Assembly (NCBI GenBank): GCA_019914945.1 | Contig: CM034113.1 | Location: 5,064,850 to 5,128,849 of the forward strand | Direction of reading: 5' to 3' | Origin: Typha latifolia | Lineage: Eukaryota; Streptophyta; Magnoliopsida; Poales; Typhaceae | DNA: 64,000 nucleotides | Part shown: in pieces, positions 54,441 to 64,000 of the stretch | Layout: the number at the start of each line of letters is the position of its first letter | Numbering within the stretch: position 1 is the stretch's first letter | Notes under the pieces: model-generated | Database searches by the model: none | Told to the model about the DNA's origin: nothing | Seen by the model: the letters and a program-made list of their open reading frames with translations, nothing else | Made by a program: the position numbers and the translations under genes

Positions 54441-55962
54441 AGAAAAGTTCGCAGCTCTGTTTTATTGAAATATAAAACAGTTAATCCCAACGTGGAGATT
54501 AATTAACAACATCTCTTTCATCAACAAAACTGCCCTATACAGTAAACCAACCATCTAAAACCACCAAACGACCATGGGGCCTGATCTAAAACCACCAAAA
54601 GATAACCATCAGCATAAAAATAAAAAATAATAATAATAAAAAGAAAAACTAACATTTCTTCAACCTTGCATGCTAAAACAATCATCTAACTCTAGAAAAT
54701 TGACTTGACAAAACAACCCGAAGACAGATCTAAAACCACAAAAATAAAACCACCACCAACAACAAATTCAACTAACAATCCACTCCAAAATAGTAAACAA
54801 CCACCTAGATAACAGTTAAACAGAACACTAAGTGCAGCTACAACATAAATTTGTATCAAACTTCTATAGAGAAAAGATAACAGTCCTATAGTATGTGTAA
54901 AGCCAGCATCAAACCCAGCCTTTACCAGTCATATATCTAGGATCACCACAGTCAGTCATCCTCTTCGCCTTGAATCCTTGCCGTAGTTAGTGCTTCACAA
55001 CCTTCCAATCTTTAACACAATCCATAAAAATTCTATTGTTTTTTTCAAGCTAAATGCTCCAGATCAAAGTAGCTAGCTAGATTAACAAATGTTCTTCTTC
55101 TTACACCTAGTATTCTTTTTTTTTCCCAAAAACCATTATTTTACATGCTTAGCAGAACTCCGTATCCCCATCATCTTTTTAAAATCCTTCAAAATATTTT
55201 TTACATAACTACATCTTAGAAATAGATGATCTACTGATTCATCTTTATAACAAAACACTAACTCAACACCGCCAAATCACTATCTCCTAAGCAAATATTC
55301 CTCGTCAAAATTCTATGATGGCACTGTAAAAAGTTTGTCACCTTTAAGGGAATTTTTAGGTTCCATAGCTTTGGTAAAGTTCTAGAAACTAGTCCTCCAT
55401 TATTGAAAAACCTATATTAGGATTTTACCGTGAAAATCTCATTTCCTAATAATCTCCACTTGATTCCATCCTGATCACCACCAATCTGAGTATTACTAGT
55501 CATAACCAGATTTATCATATTTTTCTCCTCCATCCTCATTATCTATTAGCCCCTTTATGTAGTGAAGGTTCAACTTTGTGCCATTCTAAATATCAACAAT
55601 AACCACAGACTCATCCCACACAATCTCAAAAATTTGGTGGCCAAACTACATTCTCCTAACCAAATCCATTATGCATGACACATTTAATTCCCAGTTTGAA
55701 TAATTCACCAGTATACAAAACACCCCTCCAAACGGGTCACAAAACTAGCGAGTTTAAAGGATTAAGCTTTTACTACTTTGTAGTATCTCTTTATCACATC
55801 CTCAGCCCATAATTGATTGCCAGTAGTGAACAACTTCTACCACCACTTAGTAAGCAAAGCCTTATTCACATCTTGCAAAACAATTATATGCCCATTCCGC
55901 TGTATTTTATTTTTCTTACAAACCTTTTTTCATTTTGCTAAAGTGTAACCATTCTCCTCATA
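54441..55962 (-). mobile_element. 5'-truncated LINE (3' end of ORF2)
   Basis: The minus strand carries the end of a LINE related to the one at 884-6946. Near 55360-55110 it reads KVTNFLQCHHRILTRNICLG and, after a frameshift, CVFCYKDESVDHLFLRCSYV, the RVT zinc-binding domain (compare CIFCVKEESVDHLFVRC in the first LINE). The 3' tail TTTCAATAAAACAGAGC also resembles the first LINE (TTTCAATGAAATAGAGC). The 5' side is cut at about 55962 where a gypsy C LTR begins. Stops are frequent. Confidence 0.75.
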
Positions 55963-56470
55963 TGTTATGAACTAGATCTGGATCGATCTGGTTGTAATAA
56001 AATTATAAAAATTTATGTAATAGTAGCTTCGTAACATCAGGATGAAAAGAAAATAGTAGAGGAAGGTCATAATAGGATAAAATAATAACTATCCGATATT
56101 GCGGCGGTCATCGGAAGGTGACAGACGGCCAAGAGTGGTGGTGGATGGCCGTAAGATAGGGTGGATGTTGGAGGAAGGTGGTGGCTAGGGCTTGAAGGTG
56201 GATCTAGAGTTATGATCTACTTCTACAAAGATAAAGGCAATCTAACGACTATAATAAAATATAAAAATGAAAAAATAATTTTGGCTAAACTTATATTCGA
56301 TCCACAATTATAATCAACACATGCCCACTTATATATATAAGAGTAGAAACCTTAACGGATTGAATACACACGCAGATTATCCAATTTATTTAAAATTTAA
56401 AATAATAAGATAAATCAAACTAACTAACTTGACTCGACTTACCGGCGCGAGATCATCTGATAGGGTTACA
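55963..56470 (-). repeat. Gypsy C-family solo LTR, minus strand
   Basis: The minus strand runs TGTAACCCTATCAGATG...AGTTCATAACA and matches the gypsy C LTR: AAGTCGAGTCAAGTTAG, CCAAACCCTAGCC-like, GGCCATCCACCACCACTCTTGG and ATCCAGATCTAG. It is 508 bp. Flanking 5-mers do not match, consistent with later deletion on the LINE side. Confidence 0.8.
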
Positions 56471-56765
56471 GAACAATTCCTTCACGATCTGAATTTATTA
56501 CAGGAAGCAGTCCACGCAACCGAGGTAAAATATTCACCAAATATTCTATCGTAGTCATAAAATTACAAAACTAAGTGGAATCAATCCATATCTCCCTGAT
56601 CTACGCTTTTTATATTTACGCCTTTTACAGATTCGAACTGCAACAGGGACGAAAATATGATATATTGCGGATGATGGCGGTGGTGACGGGTGGAGTGAAA
56701 GTTAGGGTTATGGATGATAATGGAGATGAGGGTGGATGGGTGGTGCCTTAAGGAAAACACAAGTC
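56471..56765 (-). repeat. Gypsy B-family LTR fragment, minus strand
   Basis: Matches the 3' half of the gypsy B LTR: CCATAACCCTAAC, CACTCCACCCGTCACCACC, GGACTGCTTCCTGTAATA and GATCGTGAAGGAAT. The gypsy C LTR lies where the LTR should end, so C appears to have inserted into B here too, with loss of the far side. Confidence 0.75.
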
Positions 56766-57323
56766 CAAGACTGACTTAGATTATTTTTTTCATCGATTTT
56801 GGAAACCTATATATGTCCTTGAACCTTAGAAGAGGGGGAAGAGAGTGAAGAACGAATATTGAAGCCCTAGTGGACAGTTTTGTTGAGAGTTCTTAATTGA
56901 TCAAGTAGATAAAGAATTGGAGCGCTTAAAGATTCTTTTTGATTTCATCATTGTTCTTGATACAACTTGTTGTCTCGAGGTTACGGAGACAAGTTAGTAC
57001 TATCTCAATGGTCAAAGAGATCAGTGCAATCAATTATGTGAAGCAATTTGTCATGGAATCTAACGAACAAGAATCTTCAAATATAACTATAGGATTCAAC
57101 TAATAATCCATAAGTGGTTCTCGTATTTGCTTTTAATTAGTGGTTGATTTAATCTTAGTGAAATTAATCTGTGGTTTTTACCCTAGGTTTGGAGTTTTCC
57201 ACATAAATCTTGCATTTTTGTGTTGCTTACTATTTATCGTTCATTATTTATTGTCAAATTTTCTTGTAAGAGGTTATATAGTTCATATTAGGTTTTTCCT
57301 AGATTTTTTTTTTTCAATCAGTA
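56766..57323 (+). repeat. Degenerate copia (Sire-like) LTR fragment
   Basis: The later part has GTGGTTTTTACCC, TTTGGAGTTTTCCACATAAA and TTTTTTTTTTCA followed by ATCAGTATATAGG, which resembles the end of a Sire LTR and its primer-binding site (TTTTTTCA, ATTGGTATCAGAGC). Strongly diverged; the 5' border is unknown. No gene is present. Confidence 0.4.
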
Positions 57324-57517
57324 TATAGGATTTGATGTTAGGAAAAGTGACATTTGCCCAAGCTATTATTTTTCTTCTCTATTTATGGATTTGTAGCGGA
57401 GAAGACACTCATAAAATCGGTGAACCATACTATAGAGCTTGAGTATCTAGACGAAGTAATATAGCATCAGAACATATTGGAGGAAAATTGAGTTAAGAGC
57501 ATATATAATATTTGGCT

Positions 57518-57743
57518 AAGGGGGTGTTTGGTTATTGGAAAGTAGGGGAGAAAGTACTTTTAGGAACTTCTCTATTTTGATGTTTAGTTACAAAAAATAA
57601 ATTAAAAAAACAATCCTTTATCCTACCAAAAATAGCTTCATTTTACCTTTTTGAAATTTTTTCTTAAAAAAGAGAGTTACTTCACTAAAGTGAAATATTT
57701 CATTGAACTCCACTTTCAAGCAAGTAAACACACCTTTAAAAAC
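57518..57743. mobile_element. hAT-type MITE
   Basis: The ends TAAGGGGGTGTTTGGTTAT and, reading inwards from the right, TAAAGGTGTGTTTACTTG form an imperfect terminal inverted repeat of the GGGTGTTTGG type common in plant hAT MITEs. About 225 bp, non-coding. A flanking 8-bp duplication was not clear. Confidence 0.5.
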
Positions 57744-57879
57744 TATTAAGGGTGCCGTAAAATTGTAGCTTTTGTCTTTTTCTATTGTGTTGTATAAAAG
57801 ATATATTAGCTAAACTTTAGTAATGAAGATGGGAGATATAGATTTAGGAGTGGTGGTTCTTAGGGTTTTCTCATGGCAG

Positions 57880-58260
57880 AAAGATTTCAAGATGATTTGT
57901 AGAAAAGAATTAGTCTGGATTCGCTTATCAGCTATTCCCTTACAATGCTAGAATTACATTCACTTTCTGAAAATAGTAGAATACTTTGGTTTTGTTGGTA
58001 ATGATTGATGAAAGAACAAGTAAAAAGATTCATTTTAATCAGCTCACATGACAGTGACGATAAAGGATATTGCAAATATCATAGTTAATAAAATTGCCAT
58101 GGTAGAAGCAATGGAGTTTGAGGTGAACTATGAAATTGAAGGAGCAGATCTAAATCAAGAAAAAGCAAAGGCTTACATGTGGATTAGGAAGGGACTGTTC
58201 AAGTGTTTGATTAGAGCAATAATAAAAACTAAGGAAGTTGGAGGGAGAAAGTGAGGATGA
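57880..58260 (+). pseudogene. LINE ORF1 remnant
   Basis: Contains KELVWIRLSAIPLQC, NYIHFLKIVEYFGFVGND and, in a separate frame at 58048-58254, MTVTIKDIANIIVNKIAMVEAM with FEVNYEIEGADLNQEKAKAYMWIRKGL. These align in order with the LINE ORF1 at 5964-5377 (LGILLHCWNYIHFLKIV; IMVKDIVDIPVRLVVI; FKISCEVEGTEK; KWMKKRL). No zinc knuckles remain upstream. Broken by stops. Confidence 0.65.
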
Positions 58261-59139
58261 CTCTGTCTGATTAGAGCAGTAAATGTTCTACTGAGAAAAT
58301 AGAAAAGAATGATGTATATATAGGGTGTTCATGAAAAGGCCCTTGTGAAGGAATCCTGTGGTACGTGGGCAATGGATGCTGTAAATGAAGGATATGAGGG
58401 GGATGGTAAAGGCAAAACTTAAAAAAATGATGCGGTGGAAAAAGTGTGCCGAGGGAAAAAATTATGGTGGAAAAAGAGACATGGATGACATCAAAGGGAA
58501 TATAAAGGTGGAGGAAGATATCTCTAAACTTTCCAGAAAATGAGACACTAATTAAACACTTTGATATGGAGATTGAAAAGGAAAAAATGATGCAGCGGAA
58601 TGTGCAGAAGGAAAAAAATTATGGTGGAAAAAGAGACATGGATGAGAATGGCAAAGGTAGGAGATAATATTGAATGAGAAGAGGAGGATGTTTGAGTAAC
58701 AAATGGAGGATAATAAAGGGGAGGATCAAGAATAGTGGTAGCTAGCAGTGTTTTCAGAGAGTATCCGTGATGTAGAACCTATTCAATCGGTTCAATCACT
58801 TGAGGTGAAGAGATATATTAGAAAGAAACAAGGTCTCCTCAAGCATCTATGAGAAGAAGTGTAAGAAATATTATCAAACTTGGACGTAAAGAGAAGACCA
58901 CTTAGGAGGAGATAGCTAAGGTGGGCAAGGCTTGGAGCTATCGAGCTAGACAAAATCTAACTTAGGTACTGTTATTTTTGCTCCTAAGTTTTCTACTGAT
59001 GAATTGTTATCTATTGCTACTACTTATGGAGTTCATTTGGGAATAGATAAAGAGAAAAACTTAAAGATATTAAAGGTGCTTGAGAGGGATAGATCTAAAA
59101 TATATGTGGGATCTTTGAAGAAAAAATAAATGAATAGGG

Positions 59140-59760
59140 AAGAAGAAAAAAATAGTGAAGAATAAAAGGGCTATTTTAGAACATAAGAGGTACGAGTGAG
59201 ACCGAAAAAAAAGAGTGAAGATCCTATTTGATAGTAATAGTTGGATTTTATTTGTTTTCAAGAGACAAAGCATGAGGTCATTCACGAGAGAGTCCTTCAG
59301 GCTTTTAGTGTGGTAGAATAAGATGCTTGTCTTGTCTTATTTACTATCCTCGGTGCTTTCGGGAGGAGGATATATGCTTGTTGGGATTAATGATGACAAG
59401 ATAGAAATTTTGGATTGGAAGATGGGTATGCACTTCCTGTAGAAATTTTGGATTGGAAGATGGGCATGCACTTCATGTCAATTTATGTGAAATGTAAAAG
59501 AAAGAAAAATGTGAATTGGGTTCTCCTTAATGTATATGGCCTGCAAAACTGGGAGGAAAAAAAATTCTATAGAGTGAATATAAAGCAATGGAATGGTTGT
59601 TGTTGGTTAATTGGAGGTGATTTTAATGCACCTAGTCCAACATGAATTGGAGCTCCCAAAGATGAAGATATCAGGGAGGAAGTTCACCTAGTCCAACATG
59701 AGAGGACCATGTTTTGGCCTTGTTGGATGAGTTTTTCTTATTATTGAGTATGAGAATTGG
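59140..59760 (+). pseudogene. LINE endonuclease remnant
   Basis: Near 59250 the codons read FQETKHEVIHERV, the QET motif holding a catalytic Glu. Then SGGGYMLVGINDDKIEILDWK, MGMHFMSIYVKCKRKKNVNW, VLLNVYGLQNWEEK and WLIGGDFNAPS (59415-59645) follow, the last being the GGDFN metal-binding motif of apurinic-type endonucleases. A 38-bp duplication (59403-59480) repeats EILDWKMGMHF. After a stop near 59643 the histidine-containing C-terminal part is damaged. Confidence 0.75.
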
Positions 59761-60538
59761 TATCCTATGACAACGATACATTAAGGCTTTGCCCAAAATT
59801 TACTCTAATCATATTCCTTTGATGGTAGATACTTGGAACAAAGTAAAAAAAGTTTTATTTCAGGTTAGAGCATTTTTGGTTTTGCAAGCTAGACTTTGAT
59901 GGGCTTGTCAAAAAAATGGATTGTTGATATGTAGGGAAAGTCTACTACGGAAGTTTGGAGTGAAAAAATTAAAAAATAAGGCAATGCCAGAGGGACTAGA
60001 ACAAGAACCATAAAATATTAGATCAAACGTAAAAAAAGTAAGGTTCCAAGTATCGGGATCGGGATCGGTATCAGTCGTCCAGAAAAATAATATGTATCGG
60101 CCGTATCAGCCGTTCATATCGGATCGGACTATTTTTTTAATTATAAAAAATTCTAAATATTATTTAAAAATATAGAAAATTGCAGAAAAATTTAGAAAAA
60201 ATGACAAAAAAATAAGAAAACAAAAATTACTCACATATGAAATCTAAAAATTTTAAAAAATGTATTAACTTACTCAAAATTTAAAACTTTGATGAATACC
60301 GAGCTGACTCTCGTAAATTTCTATAGTCTTCATTATCATAATCACCATAAGTTTGTAAATATTGATGTTTGGGACCTGATGCTCCAAAAAGTGATTCCAT
60401 CATACTAGTCATATTGTATGGATCTTGTTGTGTGACATGCGTTTGAGGAGGATAATAACCAGCATTTTGATCTTGTGCTTGAGAATATTCAGGATACTAA
60501 GGATAATAACTAGTATATGGATCTTGTAATGGCTCTAA

Positions 60539-63185
60539 TTAATAAATACTCGATGTACGATAATCATAGGAATCAAAATGCATCTCATGACGACGTTGCT
60601 GATATGTATATATATCCTCAGTTTCTCTGTCTTCACTCCTTATGCCTCCTTGACTTTTCTCAACAAATGTAGATGGAATGATCTCACCACTATATGTATC
60701 ATCAGGACTATGACTGGTACTAGTAGATATACTATCTCTCGCTGCTGAATGACTCGTACCAGCCTTTGCCCTCGTCGTAGTCTCTCCCAATATTTTTATC
60801 TAACCATGGGTTATCTCTGTCATTTAATAACCTATCCTCTATTTCTCTAATCCATGGAGTTAAGGGGTCTTCTTCATCAAAAACATGATTTATATCAATT
60901 AGTTGTTCATTTTCTGTCTTTCTTCTTAAATTTCTCTCCCTTAATCTCATATTATAATAACAAAAAACTAACTTCTCCAATCTTTCCATTGTCAATCAGT
61001 TGCGTATTTTTGTGTGGATTAAGGAGAAAACAGTCCAATTTCTTTCACACTATGATGAAAACATAGTTTGACTTAAAATCTTCTTTGCTATTGGCGTCAA
61101 ATTTGATGCCTCCTCCCATCCATAGATAGACCACCATTCAGTTGGAGTTATGAGATATAGCTACAACAACTTTAGTAGTACTAAATTGCCCTGCTCTCAA
61201 TCTATATCTCTCTATCTGAAATCAGAAATATATTAATAGCTTATTGATTATATTGAAAGTTAAACTTGAAACAAATAATAATAAAATTATTTAATTGAAT
61301 CATAACTCACTTCTTTATCGCACAAGATTTGTTTATAAATATCGGGCTCAAACTTGCTGATTACCTTTCTAACCCCCAATAAGACTTCACTATCATTATT
61401 GACATTTTTAGAGAATTGAAATCTTAGATTAAGAAAATACCCTATAGAAATTTAAAATTTGTAAGTATTTAAATTTTTAAATATTCATAAATAAAAGTAA
61501 ATTAGTAAATTAAAACTTAAAACTTAAAAGCATGCCTACCAGCAACGTGTATATCTCTATATAGTTATTTGTTCTATCTAGAATCAATAATCTTCCACCA
61601 CTTCCTATAACTTTGGCCCACAATTTTTTATTGATTATTTAGCTATGTCCATTGCCTCATATAAGAAACCCATCTCAAACTTGTCATCATTGTCTACAAG
61701 TCTTAATACTTTGACAAGAGGCTCAAATACTGCGGTGGCAATTGTAATATCATCTAAAAATATATTTTCAAGAGCCATATTTTTCAAAGTTTTATTTAAA
61801 TATTAACTTTAGGTTTTATATTCTTAATTTTTATAGACCACTCCTGTGATTTAAACATCTGCAAAATATTATCCTTGTAGCGCATGATGCTCTCCAAGGC
61901 TAAAAAGTGAGTGACAAATCTAGTAACCCCGGGTCTAATGATCTCCCTACCACCAGTCATCTGCCTGAGTAAATTAAGAACCCAACCATGGTTATATATA
62001 AAATTTGTTAACCTCTGACCTTCACGTATGACCATGTCAATTTCAGGCTCTTTTGCAATATCCTCTAACATCATATCAATACAATGTGCAGCACATGACG
62101 TCCAATATAAATGAGGTCTTTTAATTATCAGTAAATTTTCAGCAGCTTTATAATTTGCCCCATTATCAGTAACCACTTGGACTACTCTTTTTTCACCTAT
62201 TTCTTGTACCACCTCATCCATCAACTGACAAATATAATCTGCATTTTTTAAATGAGCAGTAGCATCCACAGACTTCAAAAATATTGTTCCCATGCCAGAG
62301 TACACTAAGAAATTAATTATATTTCTTCTGTTTTGTGTACTCCACCCATCACACATCAGTGTACAATCAAATTCATCCCAATACCGTTTAAATGTCTCAA
62401 TATAAGTATGAAGTTCATCTATCTCTCAGTCAAGATATTTAGTAGCAATATCATTTGAACTAGGAGGGGGAACACTAGGACCTACTGATTGTATAGCATC
62501 CACTATAGTGTGATAGTAAGGACTATTAACTACATTGAAAGAAATATGGTTGTAGAAGAAAAATTTAGAGATAACCCTACTAATATGTTTTTTGCATTTT
62601 TAATTCCTTTGAGAGCTATTTTGATGGAAGTCTATGTACGACCTTTTTTTTTCTAAAGATATATATCTATTGGTCCAATATTTTTGAACTTTGCTGTACC
62701 ACTAGGAGTCCTATGGGTAGAACTGTTGCCCCCATATTCTCTCTCTCCTCGTATATTAACTGATCTAGATTTCTGAAAGTTACCACCAGTGCTTCTTCTC
62801 ATATCTTCCTCTTCTCTATGCATATTTCTGCTCTCTTTCATTGCCCTCCTCATCTGTCTCTCCTCTTCATCCTCCTCACTTTGTGATGCTATCATCATCA
62901 ATATGTACAGGATTATGCATCAATTTTTCACGAATTATTGATTCTCTTTGTTGTGCAGATTGTTTATCCTTCTTTTTGCCAATATATGTTTTCTAACTTC
63001 CAAAGACACTTGAGTGCAAGCTGCTATATTTCCTTATCTTCCAGCTAAATATTTTTTCAAACGGCTAACACCACCACTCAGTTTCTTTCCACACCGGTTG
63101 CATTTAACACGTCTTTTATCTTGCCCATAGTGCTGCAATGTTGCCACTCAATGTTGGTATCATATGACTTCTCTTTTGGAGCCAT
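60539..63185 (-). pseudogene. hAT transposase (BED finger, DUF659, dimerisation domain), broken
   Basis: On the minus strand the gene starts near 63185 (MAPKEKSYDTNIEWQHC). A frameshift leads into RVKCNRCGKKLSGGVSRLKK and then GNIAAC, a BED zinc finger. A charged linker follows at 62901-62653 (EEDEEERQMRRAMKESRN). The DUF659 catalytic-core region at 62356-61796 has MCDGWSTQNRRNIINFLVYS, VVTDNGANYKAAENLL and LYWTSCAAHCIDMMLEDI. The C-terminal dimerisation domain at about 61145-60990 has EWWSIYGWEEASNLTPIAKK and CERNWTVFSLIHTKIRN, then TMERLEKLVFCYYNMRLRE. At least six stops or frameshifts break it. It would cut and paste hAT DNA; the TAGGG-type copies 1-3 have different ends and are unlikely to be its partners. 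Confidence 0.88.
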
Positions 63186-63267
63186 TGATATTTTAACTCT
63201 GCAACTAAAAAACATAAACAAAAATCAAAATAAAATATAAAATAATTTAAAATTTATAAGGCATAAC

Positions 63268-63402
63268 TGCATAAGCAACACTAGGTGCTGCTGCAGCAAA
63301 GAAGCTGTTGCTGCTGCCGCTCTGCTTCTGCTGCTGTGCTGAGAAGCAGCAGTAGCAGCTGCTGTTGCAGGTGCTGGTGCGTAGTAGCACCTGCTGCACA
63401 AT
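63268..63402. repeat. Imperfect (GCTGCT)n / (GCA)n tract in hAT 5' region
   Basis: Clusters of GCTGCTGC and AGCAGCAG lie upstream of the transposase start. The Gln/Ser/Ala-rich open frames across it are low complexity. Confidence 0.8.
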
Positions 63403-63544
63403 GAAAAAAAAAACTGAAAAAAAAACTTACCCAAGGTCGCCGGAGATTGAGGTCGTCGAATTTTCGTCGGAAAACGTCGTCGGAGGTCGAGGTCACCGGA
63501 GATCTACTCACTAAGTCGCTAATGAGAAAGAGAGTAAGAGATCC

Positions 63545-63618
63545 GTGAGAAAGAGAGAAAGAAAGAAAAGACAAAAAGAAAAGAGAGAAAGAGAGAGAGA
63601 GAAAAGGGAGAGAGGTAG
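63545..63618. repeat. (GAAA)/(GAGA)n purine tract
   Basis: A 70-base almost pure purine run near the right end of the hAT element. Confidence 0.85.
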
Positions 63619-63763
63619 GTGGGGGATGGGGACATCAATTATTGATGTCCCCCGGGTCAGATCCAACCCGTTCCCACCCGTTTCAGTCGGGATCGGCCGA
63701 AACTGTCGAAACCCCAGCCGACTGGGATCAAGATCGGCCGAAACTGGAACCTTGAAAAAAAGT

Positions 63764-64000
63764 TTACTGGCTTGAGAGACTTAACACTTTGAATCTACTT
63801 GAAGAGGAGAGAAATCTAAAGAGGACGAATTGGTGACTAGGAAGGAGTTGATTATTAAACTAAATCAATTATATAAAGATGAGGAGTTAAGATGATAGCT
63901 AAGGTCTCGGAAGTTATAGTTGACTGATGGAGATCTAAACACAACATGTTTTCATAAAATAGCTAATTGAAGAAGAAGAAGAAAATAAAACACAATAAGT
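63764..64000 (+). pseudogene. LINE ORF2 continuation after the hAT insertion
   Basis: In shifting frames, LLEEERNLKRTNW, TRKELIIKLNQLYKDEELR and LTDGDLNTTCFHKIAN appear. This is the region between endonuclease and reverse transcriptase of plant LINEs (normally WLKEGDxNTKFFHxxA). The window ends here. Confidence 0.75.

Larger units (their letters stand above)
60040..63754 (-). mobile_element. hAT transposon with decayed transposase gene
   Basis: Bounded by AAAAAAAGT on both sides (60031-60039 and 63755-63763), an 8-9-bp duplication. Ends start AAGGTTCCAAGTATCGGG and, from the right, CAAGGTTCCAGTTTCGGCC. Subterminal CGGGATCGG/CGGCCGA repeats lie at both ends (60055-60128; 63640-63745). The insertion interrupts LINE ORF2. 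The interior, on the minus strand, encodes a BED-DUF659-hAT transposase with stops. About 3.7 kb, which is a normal size for an autonomous element of this kind. Confidence 0.9.
57820..64000 (+). mobile_element. LINE on the plus strand, interrupted by a hAT element, runs off the window
   Basis: Decayed L1-like element in the order ORF1 remnant (57880-58260), endonuclease (about 59140-59760), post-endonuclease region (59800-60039) and, after the hAT insertion, continuing ORF2 codons at 63755-64000. The left border is not exact. Two internal tandem duplications are present (58421-58647, period about 160; 59403-59480, period 38). Confidence 0.75.

Overview
This window looks like nuclear DNA of a flowering plant from a gene-poor, transposon-saturated region. 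The evidence is plant-type LINEs, Ty1/copia and Ty3/gypsy LTR retrotransposons primed by initiator tRNA-Met, hAT transposons, A/T-rich filler and one intron-containing plant gene. I cannot name the species. Almost every open frame is a decayed mobile-element fragment. The one apparently intact host gene is a four-exon chalcone-isomerase-fold (fatty-acid-binding/CHI-like) gene on the minus strand at 51296-53097.

Layout. 1-860: tail of a copia element. 884-6946: a nearly full-length but stop-riddled LINE on the minus strand. 6970-8520: a deleted copia element, minus strand. 8521-10493: A/T-rich DNA with two long inverted-repeat elements. 10494-11337: a non-autonomous hAT element with perfect 8-bp target duplications. 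11671-13616: a mini gypsy element (family A, minus) with both LTRs and a 5-bp duplication. 14477-15149: a second hAT copy. 16157-25233: a 9-kb Sirevirus-like copia element (Sire1) with an extra third ORF. 25512-29224: gypsy LTR and gag scraps (families E and F). 29225-31306: the 5' part of gypsy B1. 31308-35275: a second Sire copy in permuted order (third ORF, LTR, gag; minus).

35290-50941 is one multi-level nest. A Sire-like LTR remnant contains a hAT element (35676...50475). That hAT contains gypsy D (36131...50086), which contains gypsy C (37837...46860), which contains gypsy B2 (40551-46471). Each of the three gypsy insertions has an exact 5-bp target duplication (GGTGA, CATAC, GATCA), so the order of insertion can be read: B2 is youngest.

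51154-53209 holds the host gene with its TATA box and polyadenylation signal. 54441-57323 holds a truncated LINE, gypsy LTR pieces of families C and B, and a copia LTR remnant. From 57820 to the end is a plus-strand LINE interrupted by a decayed hAT transposon (60040-63754) that still shows BED finger, DUF659 and hAT dimerisation regions.

The least expected signal is a shared promoter module. Arrays of a TTCGAA-centred palindrome (GCGTTCGAACGC and variants), interleaved with a CGCACAnACAGAGA-like string, lie upstream of the TATA box in LTRs of several gypsy families and of the unrelated copia/Sire family. A further array lies upstream of the Sire third ORF, which appears to have its own TATA-like box, leader and 5' intron.
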